From positions 33,757 through 97,756 of the forward strand of contig JBBDJB010000035.1 in NCBI GenBank assembly GCA_040880125.1: 64,000 nucleotides of DNA, written 5' to 3'. Shown here one piece after another: positions 1 through 8,443 of this stretch. Within the stretch, counting starts at the first letter, position 1. The number at the start of each line of letters is the position of its first letter. Position numbers and translations under genes: made by a program. The notes under the pieces are model-generated. The model searched no databases. It had not been told where the DNA came from and saw only the letters and a list, made by a program, of their open reading frames with translations. Origin of the DNA: JBBDJB01 sp040880125 (lineage in GTDB: Bacteria > Planctomycetota > Planctomycetia > Pirellulales > JBBDJB01).

Positions 1-184
1 ACACGGCGGCGACAACCAGCAGCAGCGCGAAAGCCATCGCGAACACGGCCACGGTGAGCCAGCGTATCTGCCGTGCCACCTTTTCCAGTGCCGCACGGCT
101 CGCGCGGTCGGAATCGTCCGGCGCTGTCGCCTCCTGCCGCTCCGCCATACCACGCCCGACGATCGTGCTAGCACTTGGGCTCAT
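1..184 (-). CDS. Partial membrane protein, N-terminal 61 codons
   Basis: The gene runs off the left edge of the window. The ATG at 184-182 opens a frame that stays open to base 1. It encodes a hydrophilic, charged head of about 40 residues rich in Asp, Glu and Arg, then the motif KVARQIRWLTVAVF and a hydrophobic run (AMAFALLLVVAAV) that looks like one membrane-spanning segment with a cytoplasmic N terminus. A second in-frame Met at codon 13 could also be the start. The family is not recognised and the body of the protein is outside the window. Confidence 0.55.
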   Translation of the reverse strand, partial: MSPSASTIVGRGMAERQEATAPDDSDRASRAALEKVARQIRWLTVAVFAMAFALLLVVAAV

Positions 185-540
185 TTGTACCGCCATGAGA
201 TTCCATCCAGTTCGCCCAGATGTGTGATTTCGCTGGCTCGCCGCCGCGGCATATCGTGCCACAAGTGGTGCTCCGCACGCAACTTCAGTTCGTCCCGCAT
301 CGTGATCTCGGTCGCCCGCCAAGCTGAGGTTGGCTCACGTTGGGGTTTCGCTATAATCTGCCCCTCCCACCGCTGCCCCGTATCGCCCGGCCGCCGCGTG
401 CCGGCGAATCTGGCCCTGTACCGAGTCGTGCGTCACCCATGGAGCGAATCGCCGTCAACTTCGGGCCCAATGAACGCAGCACAGCGACGAATGCGCTTCG
501 CAGCGCATGCCGCTTGGCGGCCGCTCCACCCTCGGCACAC

Positions 541-571
541 TACCCCCTCTCCCCGCCGGGGAGAGGGGGTA
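541..571. repeat. Perfect palindrome, 14-bp arms
   Basis: The arm TACCCCCTCTCCCC (541-554) is followed by a 3-base spacer and its exact reverse complement (558-571). The flanks continue the symmetry weakly (cacac to the left, aatgtg to the right). It looks like a REP-type intergenic element rather than a terminator, since no T-run follows and it lies upstream of a gene. A degenerate relative may exist near 7290-7322. Confidence 0.7.
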
Positions 572-686
572 ATGTGCAGACCGGAGGTAGGTCCGTGCTG
601 CACCGAGTTGGTGACCAAGCAACCCAAGGGCATGCAAGGGCACGGCGGCAACGAGACGACGGCCGCTTTACAAGCCTTGCGTACGG

Positions 687-709
687 CACTGCTGGACAAG
701 CCAGCAGTG
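687..709. repeat. REP-like hairpin CACTGCTGG/CCAGCAGTG
   Basis: A perfect 9-bp stem (687-695 with 701-709) encloses the 5-base loop acaag. A degenerate copy with arms CACTGCT/AGCAGTG sits at 11457-11480 after clpP, so this looks like a dispersed family. Its position 30 bases before the first plausible lipoprotein start argues that translation begins downstream of it. Confidence 0.65.
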
Positions 710-738
710 GCACACATCTGCATGCTGCACGCTGGCGC

Positions 739-1698
739 GTGATCGCCCTGCTGGCGGCGATCGCACTGTGCGGATGTGGCACGACGCGCTGGACCGACAC
801 CTCGCGCACCGCGACCGAGCAGCTTCTCATCTCCGACGCCATTGACCGGGCGGTCCAGGAGATCGATTTCAACATCCTCACCGGCCAGGACATCTTCCTG
901 GAGACGAAAAACTTAAACGGCGTCACCGACCAAGGCTATCTGATCGGCACGCTGCGGCAGCACATGCTGGCCAGCGGCTGCATTCTCAAGGAGAAGCGCG
1001 AAGACGCCACTTATGTTGTAGAACCGCGCGTGGGTGCGGTCGGCACGGACCGGCACGACCTGCTCTATGGTCTGCCGGCCACCAATCTCGGCGCAGTCGT
1101 GCCCATCCCCGGCGTGCCTTCCAGCGTGCCCGAGATCCCGCTGGCCAAGCGCACCGACCAGCTCGCCGTGGCAAAGCTGGCCGTGTTTGCCTACGAACGC
1201 GAAACCGGCGCTCCGGTCTGGCAATCTGGCGTGGCTCGGGAGAAGAGCAACGCCAAGGACTTTTGGGTCTTCGGTGCCGGTCCCTTCCAGAAGGGGACAA
1301 TCTATCAGGGCACCTCCTTCGCCGGACAGCGCATCACCAACCCGTTGATCCGCCGTACTCCGGAAGTAAACGACTTTCCGCCGTCGGTCTCCGTGACCGA
1401 AGAGGCGCTCTTCTCGCCGCGCCGCCCTGCGGTCGCGTCGAAGACGAAAGAGCCGCCCGCCGACGCAGCCCCACCGGAATCGCAAGCCGCTGCGCAGCCC
1501 GCGCCGGAGGCCAGCAATTCGGCGGCCGCCCCGCCCGAGGCGACTGCGCCGGAGACGCCTGCCCCGAAGGTAGACGAAGGCGTGGTACCGGCGTCGGCTA
1601 CCGAACCGATCGAACCGGCCGCCCCGATCTTCCCCGCCCCGTCAGTGAGCTTCCCGGACGGTATCCCCTGGTCGGGCGATTCACCACCGTCGCAGTGA
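739..1698 (+). CDS. Exported lipoprotein, hypothetical
   Basis: The protein has a hydrophobic leader ending in the lipobox LCGC, so it should be lipid-anchored after cleavage before the Cys. The body (from TTRWTDTSRTATEQLL onward) is globular. The tail after about residue 215 is low-complexity Ala/Pro/Glu, typical of a periplasmic linker. I recall a similar planctomycete protein family of unknown function but cannot confirm it. The GTG at 739 is the closest in-frame start but gives a short leader without a basic head and no clear ribosome site; ATG at 439 or GTGs near 571 and 594 are alternatives that would translate through a palindrome. The frame is firm, the start is not. Confidence 0.7.
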   Translation: MIALLAAIALCGCGTTRWTDTSRTATEQLLISDAIDRAVQEIDFNILTGQDIFLETKNLNGVTDQGYLIGTLRQHMLASGCILKEKREDATYVVEPRVGAVGTDRHDLLYGLPATNLGAVVPIPGVPSSVPEIPLAKRTDQLAVAKLAVFAYERETGAPVWQSGVAREKSNAKDFWVFGAGPFQKGTIYQGTSFAGQRITNPLIRRTPEVNDFPPSVSVTEEALFSPRRPAVASKTKEPPADAAPPESQAAAQPAPEASNSAAAPPEATAPETPAPKVDEGVVPASATEPIEPAAPIFPAPSVSFPDGIPWSGDSPPSQ

Positions 1699-1712
1699 TA
1701 CTAGACGGCGGC

Positions 1713-2906
1713 TCACTCGGGCGCCTGCGACGGCTCGAATGCCAACGGGTGGTCGGAGTGCGGGTCCTTGATTCGGATCGTCCTCTTGCCGGCCAGCAGC
1801 TCGTCGATCAGTTTGCCAACCACCTCTGCGCGCCATCCCAGCGCCAAAGCCGGTGGCTCCTGCCGCTCGGACTCGCCGAAATCGAGCCGGTATGCGACCA
1901 AGTCGCGCACGTCGGTGGCTGTGCCGACCAGGGCGGTGGCGATCTGGGCGCTGCGGCAGATGCTGTTCAGCGCTGGCGATAGGAACTGGCCCAGGATGTT
2001 GAGCTGCGACGGCATTTCGCTGCGCTGCTTTTGCGGCAGTTCGCTCGCCGGGAGATCCAGCCCTCGCTGAATGCCGGCGGCGATCGATGTTACATAGTTT
2101 TGGATCACGTTCCTGGTAAGCCCGCGAATGGCCCGAATCTTGTTGGGATCGGCACTCTGCCGTCGCGCCAGCTCGACTACCAGGTCGTCTCGCAGTACGC
2201 GCTTGGCCGGCATGTTGCGCCGCTGTGCCTCCTTATTACGCCACATCCACAGCTCGCGCACGATCGCCAGGCTGCGGCTGCTCATCCCGGAGATGCCGGA
2301 CACTTTGCGCCATCGCAGGCGTTCGCGTGCGTCTTGTACTTCGCCCATCCAGCTTTGCATCTCGTCCGCGAACCACTGCTCGCGCTGGTGCGACTGAAGC
2401 AACTGTTGAAGCTTGTCCCGCAGCGGTAACAGGTAGCGGACATCCTCCAGCGCGTAGTCGATCTGGTCGTCCGAGAGCGGCCGGCGCCGCCAATCGGTGC
2501 GGGTTTCTCCCTTGGCGGCCGACTGGTTGAGAAATCTCCGCACCAGCCCGCCGTAGCCGGAAGGGTACTCGTGGTTGACAAATCCGGCGGCGAGCTGCGT
2601 GTCGAACAGTTGTCCCGGCGGGCTGCCGACTGCCGCCAGGCAGAAGTTGAGCTCTTCGCGGCCGGCGTGGACGATCGTCGGCCGGGTCCGCGCTGCGAGC
2701 ATCTTCCAGAACGGGGAGACATCCGCGACCGCCAGCGGGTCAATCACCGCCAGCAGGCCAGGCGCAACCACTTGCACCAGGCAGAGCTTCGGGAAGAAAC
2801 TATCCTCCGAGACAAACTCGGTATCGAACCCGATGACTTCGGCGGCGGAGAGCCGTTCGCAGAGTTGGTCGAGCTGCGAGCTGGTGGTGATCGTTTCGTG
2901 TTTCAC
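1713..2906 (-). CDS. rnd: Ribonuclease D
   Basis: This is a 3'-5' exoribonuclease of the DEDD family, which trims tRNA and other stable RNA 3' ends in the cytoplasm. ExoI is FDTEF (D28, E30); the second motif lies around HAGREEL (about residue 80); ExoIII is ALEDVRYLLPL (about residue 150). The second half carries an HRDC-like helical region (RWRKVSGISG, then KEAQRRNMPAKRVLRDD), and a last Ala/Arg-rich helical part follows. The length of 397 aa fits bacterial RNase D. The ATG at 2906 opens straight into the exonuclease fold. It ends 14 bases from the lipoprotein gene, convergent with it. Confidence 0.92.
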   Translation of the reverse strand: MKHETITTSSQLDQLCERLSAAEVIGFDTEFVSEDSFFPKLCLVQVVAPGLLAVIDPLAVADVSPFWKMLAARTRPTIVHAGREELNFCLAAVGSPPGQLFDTQLAAGFVNHEYPSGYGGLVRRFLNQSAAKGETRTDWRRRPLSDDQIDYALEDVRYLLPLRDKLQQLLQSHQREQWFADEMQSWMGEVQDARERLRWRKVSGISGMSSRSLAIVRELWMWRNKEAQRRNMPAKRVLRDDLVVELARRQSADPNKIRAIRGLTRNVIQNYVTSIAAGIQRGLDLPASELPQKQRSEMPSQLNILGQFLSPALNSICRSAQIATALVGTATDVRDLVAYRLDFGESERQEPPALALGWRAEVVGKLIDELLAGKRTIRIKDPHSDHPLAFEPSQAPE

Positions 2907-3072
2907 GTGTTCCCGAGAGGTTCTCGCAGCGGCGGCGGGCGGAGATTATAGGCCCATTGTAGAAATGCTCCCGCGGCATGCAATGTACCACTGCGGGCCG
3001 CAGGCCGGGAACGCCAGTGGAATCGCTTGGCACGTGGGCGAGCCTTCATAGAAGCCACTTCGGTGCAAATGA

Positions 3073-3102
3073 AGAGGGGGCGCCCTCTCGGACGCCCCCT
3101 CT
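3073..3102. terminator. Strong GC hairpin, likely terminator of the Cys-rich gene
   Basis: A 10-bp stem AGAGGGGGCG (3073-3082) pairs with CGCCCCCTCT (3093-3102) around a 10-base loop. It lies 30 bases after the stop of the minus-strand Cys-rich gene. On that strand the stem is followed by tcatttg, a weak U-tract, so an intrinsic terminator is likely but not ideal. Confidence 0.5.
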
Positions 3103-3131
3103 CGCGTTACAACAAACAAAGCCAGCCCAAA

Positions 3132-3515
3132 CTACGCCGCGCAAGCGGTGCCGACGCAATCGCACGAGCCGCATGTGCAGGTCTCGCCATCGCAATCCGG
3201 GCACTCGCACACGTCGCAGCCACAGTCGGCCGCACGCGGCGCTACGCTTGACGTGACACAGCACGCCGCGATGGCGTCGGCCGTGGTCGAGCCTGCCTGC
3301 TGCGGATTCTCGCAGGTTTGGCAGTCGCACGTGTCACAATCGCAGGCGTCGCAGTCACAGGCTTCGCACGGGCAGCACTGGCCGTCGCACTCGGTACACC
3401 GGCAGTCGGCACAGCCGCATGCCACGCGTGAAGAGGTCTGGCCGGCAAAGGCCACGGCATACGTCAAACCGACCGCCACTGCCACGAGCAGGGCGAGTAA
3501 GGAAAAGCGCTTCAT
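3132..3515 (-). CDS. Small exported cysteine-rich protein
   Basis: The protein has 127 aa and starts MKRFSLLALLVAVAVGLTYA, a clear signal peptide with likely cleavage after AFAG. The remaining ~100 residues hold 27 Cys in dense C-x-C and C-x-x-C patterns such as CDCDACDCDTCDC, interspersed with Asp and Glu. A middle section (NPQQAGSTTADA) separates two Cys-rich lobes. The ATG at 3515 is preceded by GAGGAG at good spacing; an upstream start 17 codons earlier would spoil the signal peptide. The Cys pattern could bind metal (metallothionein-like) or form a disulfide-rich fold. No family was recognised. The next Cys-rich gene upstream is on the same strand. Confidence 0.75.
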   Translation of the reverse strand: MKRFSLLALLVAVAVGLTYAVAFAGQTSSRVACGCADCRCTECDGQCCPCEACDCDACDCDTCDCQTCENPQQAGSTTADAIAACCVTSSVAPRAADCGCDVCECPDCDGETCTCGSCDCVGTACAA

Positions 3516-3585
3516 CGTTAAGCTCCTCAAAAGAAATCTGGTTGAATGAAAGATGTTCTGAAGCACGCGGGCTCCAGTGGCATTT

Positions 3586-4002
3586 TCATTTCAACCAAAT
3601 GCAGAAGAGCGCAAGAAGCGGCGGGCCGTGAAGAGTGAGCTTCTGGTGACCAGGCTCAGCGTAGCGGGCCACTATTGCCGACGCGGACGGCTCCGACACT
3701 GACACCGGCATAACCGCCGGCTGATCGAAGTCCACTTGTGGACTCTCGGAGCGAACGGACACCGTCGCCGGTGGAAGCTCCGACGCACAGCAGCATCCGC
3801 CTACCCGCATGCCGCTGGAGGAAACCGGCTGCTCGGCGCGGAGGTGACAATCCGGCGTCGCGGCCGCCGACGTTTCCGAGGCGGACGCTTCGCAGCAGTG
3901 TTGCGGCCGATCCATCCTTACGCAGGGGCACGACATTGCCACCGCCAGCAGCGGATGTACCGCTACGGTGAGAGCCGCGATCGCTGATAGCAGGGAGGTC
4001 AT
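3586..4002 (-). CDS. Exported Cys-rich hypothetical protein
   Basis: About 138 aa, with an N-terminal hydrophobic leader (MTSLLSAIAALTVAVHPLLA) and the mature part starting near AMSCPC. It contains paired and tripled cysteines (QHCCEAS, GGCCCAS) and one further Cys near each end. The C terminus, GPPLLALFCIWLK, is hydrophobic. I chose ATG 4002, which has AAGGTG upstream; GTG at 4017 would add five residues including a Lys. It lies about 70 bases upstream of the other Cys-rich gene on the same strand, so they may be co-transcribed. Metal or redox stress is a possible theme, but that is inference. Confidence 0.6.
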   Translation of the reverse strand: MTSLLSAIAALTVAVHPLLAVAMSCPCVRMDRPQHCCEASASETSAAATPDCHLRAEQPVSSSGMRVGGCCCASELPPATVSVRSESPQVDFDQPAVMPVSVSEPSASAIVARYAEPGHQKLTLHGPPLLALFCIWLK

Positions 4003-4196
4003 GCTTGGCACCTTCACCTCTTATTTTCCCAGTCTGCCGGAAAAAGACAAGCGAAGCGCCGAACCCGCCCGGCCCGCACGCCCCCCGCCCACACGTGACC
4101 CGCACCAACCAGAACTCGGCACGGAAAATGCGATATACTCGCCATAAGCGCGGTAAGTTGTTTTCGCCCCACGGATCACTTCGAGGAGTTATTACG

Positions 4197-4760
4197 ATGC
4201 GATTGCAGGGAAAAACCTTCGCCGTCCTGGTCGAGGACCACTATGAGGATCAGGAACTGTGGTACCCGGTGCGGCGGCTGGCCGAAGAGGGTGCCGAGGT
4301 TGTGCTAGTCGGGCCGAAGGCCGGGCAGCAGTACTCATCCAAGACCGGTTATCCCGCCAAGGCCGACAAGGCCGCCGACGGCGTCTCCGCCGACCAGTTC
4401 GACGGACTGATCATCCCCGGCGGCTATGCCCCGGACCGCATGCGTCGTCATCAGGCGATGATCGACCTGACGCGACAGATGTTCGAGCAAGGAAAGATCG
4501 TGGCGGCAATCTGTCATGCCGGCTGGATGCTCTGCTCGGCGGACATCCTAGATGGCCGCTCGGTCACCAGTTTCTCGTCGATCCGAGTCGACATGGAAAA
4601 CGCCGGAGCCAAGTGGACCGACCAGGAGGTGGTCCAGGACGGCAACCTGATCACCAGCCGCACGCCGGATGACCTGCCGGCATTTTTGCGCACGATCATC
4701 GAGTCCTGTGCCGAGGCCGAAGCCGCCTACGTCGCCGAACGCGCCCATCACGCAGGGTAG
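4197..4760 (+). CDS. DJ-1/PfpI family protein
   Basis: This 187-aa protein has the DJ-1/PfpI glutamine-amidotransferase-like fold. Landmarks are the N-terminal strand TFAVLVEDHYED with its conserved acidic residues, GLIIPGGYAPDRMR (about 70-83), and the nucleophile elbow AAICHAGW with C106 and H107. Known members act as stress proteins, deglycases or (formerly) proteases; the substrate cannot be read from the sequence. The ATG at 4197 follows GAGGAG at about ten bases; in-frame upstream codons are Pro/Arg-rich and noncoding in character. It is divergent from the Cys-rich genes, and a REP-like hairpin follows at 4793. Confidence 0.88.
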   Translation: MRLQGKTFAVLVEDHYEDQELWYPVRRLAEEGAEVVLVGPKAGQQYSSKTGYPAKADKAADGVSADQFDGLIIPGGYAPDRMRRHQAMIDLTRQMFEQGKIVAAICHAGWMLCSADILDGRSVTSFSSIRVDMENAGAKWTDQEVVQDGNLITSRTPDDLPAFLRTIIESCAEAEAAYVAERAHHAG

Positions 4761-4792
4761 ACCGGCCGGTAGTCTCAGACTTAAGCGGAGAA

Positions 4793-4820
4793 GGTGGCAC
4801 AGACATTCTTGTCTGTGGGT
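4793..4820. repeat. REP-like hairpin ggtggcacagaca
   Basis: CACAGACA (4798-4805) and TGTCTGTG (4810-4817) form an 8-bp stem with a 4-base loop, preceded by ggtgg. The same unit occurs twice, in opposite orientation, at 30142-30210, and a half copy lies at 23751. It sits between the convergent DJ-1 and glycosyltransferase genes. Confidence 0.7.
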
Positions 4821-4850
4821 ATCCCTCTGGCCGGCCACGGCTGTCCCTGC

Positions 4851-6074
4851 TCAACCGGCTCGGCGTAGCGGCGCAGAATCAGGCCCCAAGATCGGGCGGA
4901 GTGCCGGCGATATGGATCGCCCGGAGCGCTCGGCGACGACGGCCTGCAGATAGTTCATTAGCTCTCGCCGGAAGCGCTCGGTGCTGAAGCGCTCCGCCTG
5001 ACGCCGCGCCAGTTCCGGCGAAATGCGGTCCGGGTTGCGCTCGAACCGGTCGATCGCATCGCAAACCGCCTCGGGCTGCTGGCGATCGAACAGCACGCCC
5101 GTCCCGTCGCCGCTGCGCAGGGCGTCGATGACCGTCTCCGTGGCGCCCCCCTGCCCGTATGCGATCACGGGACAACCGCAGCCTTGCGCCTCAAGCGGCA
5201 CGATGCCGAAGTCCTCACAACCGGGAAAGATCAGCGCCCGGGCGCGGCGCAAATGATCGCGGATCTGCTCGTCGGACTGCCAACCCATCAGTTGCACGGT
5301 CGGTCCTGCCAGCGCGGCCAGCCGCTGCGATTGCGGCCCGGCGCCAATCACCACGAGCCGACGCCCCGCGCGATTGCACGCCTCGATCGCCAGTTCGATC
5401 CGCTTGTACGGGACCAGCGCTGAGACGCACAGGTAGAAATCCTCGCGCCTCACGTCGGCCGGTGTATAGAAATCCACGTCGACCGGCGGGTAAATCACCT
5501 CGCTCGCCCGGCCGTAGCATTCGCGGATCCGCTGCCGCACCGTCTGGCTGATGGCGATGAAGTTCGTCACGTTTGCGCTGGTGCGTCGATCCCACTCGCG
5601 CACGCGGTCGAGCAGCGCGTTGCGCGCGACATTCACGCCGGCGTGAAACGGCCGCGTCAGCCATCGGGCGGGCGAGCCTTCCTCGCCTGACGGAAAATAC
5701 TGCCCTCGCATCTGCCATGCGTAGCGCATCGGCGTGAAACAGTAGCAGACGTGCGGCACGCCTGGCGGAACGGGCACGCCTTTGGCGACCGCATGGCTGA
5801 AGCTCACTGCCAGGTCCAACTCGTCGGGCAGCGCGAGCGATCGGGCCGCCGCCGGCATCATCGGCAGGAAGTGGCGGTACCACCGCGCGATGCCCGGCAC
5901 CCGCTGCAAGAAGCTCGTGGAGATCCGCATTCGTTCGATGGCGGGCGTGGTCGATCCGCGGCGGTGCAGCAGCGTGAACAGGCGAGCGTCGGGAAACTCG
6001 CGACAGAGGACGTCGAGGCACTTTTCGCCGCCGCGCAGACTCACCAGCCAATCGTGGATCAGCGCGACACGCAT
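4851..6074 (-). CDS. Glycosyltransferase family 4
   Basis: This 407-aa GT-B fold enzyme starts MRVALIHDWLVSLRGGEKC, the Rossmann strand and glycine-rich loop typical of GT4. The C-terminal donor-site motif is EDFGIVPLEA, the E-x7-E signature, followed by GCPVIAYGQGGATETV. It should transfer a nucleotide-activated sugar to a lipid-linked acceptor at the cytoplasmic face of the membrane. The ATG at 6074 starts 16 bases after the stop of the sugar transferase, so the two form an operon for exopolysaccharide or capsule assembly. In-frame sequence upstream of 6074 is the neighbouring gene in another frame. Confidence 0.9.
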   Translation of the reverse strand: MRVALIHDWLVSLRGGEKCLDVLCREFPDARLFTLLHRRGSTTPAIERMRISTSFLQRVPGIARWYRHFLPMMPAAARSLALPDELDLAVSFSHAVAKGVPVPPGVPHVCYCFTPMRYAWQMRGQYFPSGEEGSPARWLTRPFHAGVNVARNALLDRVREWDRRTSANVTNFIAISQTVRQRIRECYGRASEVIYPPVDVDFYTPADVRREDFYLCVSALVPYKRIELAIEACNRAGRRLVVIGAGPQSQRLAALAGPTVQLMGWQSDEQIRDHLRRARALIFPGCEDFGIVPLEAQGCGCPVIAYGQGGATETVIDALRSGDGTGVLFDRQQPEAVCDAIDRFERNPDRISPELARRQAERFSTERFRRELMNYLQAVVAERSGRSISPALRPILGPDSAPLRRAG

Positions 6075-6090
6075 CCGTCCCCGGCCTCCC

Positions 6091-6903
6091 TTACCGCCCG
6101 CTGGTCGATGCGGCGGCCGTGTCGGCCGCGACGTGTGGCAAACCCGGTGCGAAGTAACGCTGGCCTTCCGCCACAGCTCGGCCCGAGGGACGATGGCGAC
6201 GCGCCTCTTGCGCCGCGTGAGGCGCCGGCGCTGACGACTTCGCGGCCGGCGGATCGCTCCAAGCCGGCGTCGCATGCCGGGGCTTTTCTGCCCGCCACGG
6301 CATGGAGACTGAAAACGGTGTCCGCAACAGAATGTAAGTATTCAGCAGGATCGAGCGCCGGCGGATGTACGCCAGGTCGAACCGCAATCTTTTTTCGATC
6401 GATGTGTCGCCGCGTAGCCCGTTGACCTGGGCCCAGCCGGTGATGCCAGGCCGCACCGCGTGCCGGGCCGGATAGTGCCCCAGCTTTTTCGAAAACTGCT
6501 CGACAAAGTACGGCCGCTCCGGACGCGGCCCCACCAGGCTCATGTCGCCGCGCAGCACGTTGATCAATTGCGGTAGCTCGTCCAACGCCAGCGGCCGCAG
6601 CCACTGGACGGGGCGAATCAGCCGCGGGTCGGTCGGGTCGAGCGTCCACACGGTGCGGGAGTCCAGGTCCGTGCCGGTGTGAATGGTGCGAAACTTCAGC
6701 ATTCGGAAGGTCTGGCCGAAGCGACCCACCCGCTCCTGAACGAACAGCACCGGACCGCGGCTGGAGAACTTCACCAGCGCTGCAATCAAGAGCATCAGCG
6801 GCGCGCACAACGCCAGTAGCACTGAGCTGGCCACGATGTCGATCAGCCGGGAGATTGTTTCCGACCCGCGCGATCGTCGGGTGTAACGGTCTTCGAGTTC
6901 CAT
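6091..6903 (-). CDS. Bacterial sugar transferase (polyprenyl-phosphate glycosyl-1-phosphate transferase)
   Basis: The 270-aa protein is of the WcaJ/PglC catalytic type. A membrane helix (IVASSVLLALCAPLMLLIAALV, about residues 23-44) is followed by FSSRGPVLFVQERVG and FRMLKFRT, then LDELPQLINVLRGDMSLVGPRP, the family's core signature, and RPGITGWAQVNG. It transfers a sugar-1-phosphate to undecaprenyl phosphate to start polysaccharide repeat synthesis. The long N-terminal membrane domain of WbaP-type enzymes is absent, so it is the short form. The tail after about residue 200 is Ala/Arg/Pro-rich and unstructured. It leads the operon with the GT4 gene. Confidence 0.92.
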   Translation of the reverse strand: MELEDRYTRRSRGSETISRLIDIVASSVLLALCAPLMLLIAALVKFSSRGPVLFVQERVGRFGQTFRMLKFRTIHTGTDLDSRTVWTLDPTDPRLIRPVQWLRPLALDELPQLINVLRGDMSLVGPRPERPYFVEQFSKKLGHYPARHAVRPGITGWAQVNGLRGDTSIEKRLRFDLAYIRRRSILLNTYILLRTPFSVSMPWRAEKPRHATPAWSDPPAAKSSAPAPHAAQEARRHRPSGRAVAEGQRYFAPGLPHVAADTAAASTSGR

Positions 6904-7431
6904 CTCTTGAAGCGTCCGTTCGAGCTGAAGTTGGCGGAGTTCGCCGTAGCCGACGAGCGACTAAACCGCTTCGAGGCGGGGCCGTCGAGCCGCTTGGGCG
7001 AACGTGAGTTCGGCTGGTCCGCCTGGGCGGAACGAGAGCGGAATTCGATCTGGGCCGCCGACACTCGGACTTCCTGTCGAGTGTCGCGGTAGGTTACCGC
7101 AATCGCCGGACCGGCAACAAGTTCAATCGGCAGCCGTAAATCGCCGTGCCACCATTAGTTTTAGATCGAGCATGGCGCCGGGCACACTTGCGGCCTTTTC
7201 GTCGAGAAATGCCAGCTCTGTACTTCACAACAATCCTTCTGCCACTACGCCAAGGAGGGGTAAACCCATCAGCACGTGGCCCGGCTCCCCCCACGGAGAG
7301 AAGGTCGTTTGAGAGGGGGTACCAAACCACGAAGGGGTAGCGACATCGAAGATAGGGCAGGGGGTTGGGGAAAAATAGAAAAGTACAGACGGCAATGCGT
7401 GGGCTACCGAGCATCCTTGCGAAACGGGACG
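6904..7431. other. Intergenic, no gene seen
   Basis: These 528 bases separate two minus-strand genes. Short open frames on both strands have Ser/Arg-rich translations without domain features. Around 7287-7322 there are C-run and G-run blocks (ctcccccca, then gagagggggtacc) that resemble a decayed copy of the 541-571 palindrome. The promoter of the sugar-transferase operon should lie here, but I could not pick a convincing one. Confidence 0.5.
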
Positions 7432-7881
7432 CTATTCGCCCTCGCCGGAAGAGGCGGCGCTGCCTTCGCTCGTCTGGGGCGGGCGGTTCGCAATGTCGTC
7501 GGAGTGGTCGAAGTGGAGGATTCGAAACGGTTGCGTGGCATCGACTTCGTAAGACGAGTCTTCCATGTCCGCCGCGCGTTCGTCGGTCCAGACCACCCGC
7601 AGGGTGACTCCCCCCAGCTTGATGTAGTCGCCGGGCATCAGCACTTCCGACTCGCGGACCCGCTGGTCGCCCACGTACGTACCGTTGAAGGAGTCCAGAT
7701 CGCGAACCACCAGGGCACCATCGGCGTTCAGCGCGAATTGACAGTGCCGCCGGCTGACCGTCGAATGGTTGACGACGATATCGGCATCGCGGCCCCGGCC
7801 GACGACCGCCGGCAATTGCAGCGGCCACTGGACGCGGTCGACAGCTTCGGCCGTGTCGATCAGGATCAGCGTGTAGTCCAT
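7432..7881 (-). CDS. FHA domain protein
   Basis: A 149-aa cytoplasmic protein made almost wholly of one forkhead-associated domain, which binds phosphothreonine peptides. The conserved core is visible: VGRGRDADIVV, then HSTVSRRHCQF and VRDLDSFNGTYV, giving the Arg, Ser, His and Asn-Gly of the phosphopeptide site, and finally GDYIKLGG. The C-terminal ~45 residues are acidic and polar. I chose the ATG at 7881 because the domain strand begins immediately (MDYTLILIDT). It probably takes part in Ser/Thr-kinase signalling, but no kinase is adjacent. Confidence 0.88.
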   Translation of the reverse strand: MDYTLILIDTAEAVDRVQWPLQLPAVVGRGRDADIVVNHSTVSRRHCQFALNADGALVVRDLDSFNGTYVGDQRVRESEVLMPGDYIKLGGVTLRVVWTDERAADMEDSSYEVDATQPFRILHFDHSDDIANRPPQTSEGSAASSGEGE

Positions 7882-8253
7882 TTTTCCATCGCATGAACAT
7901 GCGGTAGAAGGGAGTTGAAACCACCTGTCGCTCGGACAGCGACCGGCCATTTCCTATCTCGTTTATAACCCGGCGGCCGGCTGCAGGCAACTTTTGCCCC
8001 TGGCTGCCAGCAGCGGGATTTCGCCATGTCGGGAGAATAGGGTGTTTTTCCTAACGTATTGAGGATCGGTCCGCCGGACGCATGCCCATTGCACGAACAA
8101 CGGTCCGGGCGGCGGACCCGACGCGCATTGGCCTCTACAGCGGCCCATGTGGAAAGGTCGATTGCCCTTGCAAGCCCTCGCCCCGAACCTATAATTCGTA
8201 GTTTCCGGCGCCGTGCCAGCTTACGTCGAGGGGCGCGGATCGATCGGGATTTC
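7882..8253. other. Divergent intergenic region before tRNA-Gly
   Basis: The 372 bases between the FHA gene and tRNA-Gly hold no gene that I can support. A good sigma70-like promoter for the tRNA is at 8168-8195. Confidence 0.5.
8168..8195 (+). promoter_or_regulatory. Candidate sigma70-type promoter of tRNA-Gly
   Basis: A -35 like TTGCAA (8168-8173) is separated by 16 bases from a perfect TATAAT (8190-8195), 58 bases upstream of the tRNA. The -10 match in a GC-rich region is what makes it notable; the -35 is only moderate. Confidence 0.45.
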
Positions 8254-8326
8254 GCGGGTGTAGCTCAGTTGGCAGAGCACAACGTTGCCAACGTTGTTGT
8301 CGTGGGTTCGAATCCCATCACCCGCT
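8254..8326 (+). tRNA. tRNA-Gly (anticodon GCC)
   Basis: A full cloverleaf can be drawn. Acceptor GCGGGTG pairs with CACCCGC; the D arm is GCTC/GAGC; the anticodon stem CAACG/CGTTG encloses the loop TTGCCAA with anticodon GCC; the T arm is GTGGG-TTCGAAT-CCCAT. The discriminator base is T. The CCA end is not encoded. Confidence 0.95.
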
Positions 8327-8443
8327 CTTGATTCGTTTCCATAGTCCTGTCCGCCGCGGACCGCGTAGAGGTCTCGGGATCGCCCCGAGTCCGGCGCGGA
8401 GCCGTTTTGCCTGGCGGCATTCCGCCTTCTCCGCAGAGATACT

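Larger units (their letters stand above)
185..738. other. Intergenic region with two palindromes
   Basis: This 554-base stretch lies between the divergent partial membrane gene and the lipoprotein gene. Frames open across it, but their translations are Pro/Arg/Ser-rich and have no domain, as expected of GC-rich noncoding DNA. It holds two near-perfect hairpins (541-571 and 687-709), listed separately. The start of the downstream lipoprotein is ambiguous because of this region. Confidence 0.6.

Noticed and set aside
185..742. Forward frames upstream of the lipoprotein
   Set aside because: Composition is Pro/Arg/Ser-rich, they run through two palindromes and overlap in different frames.
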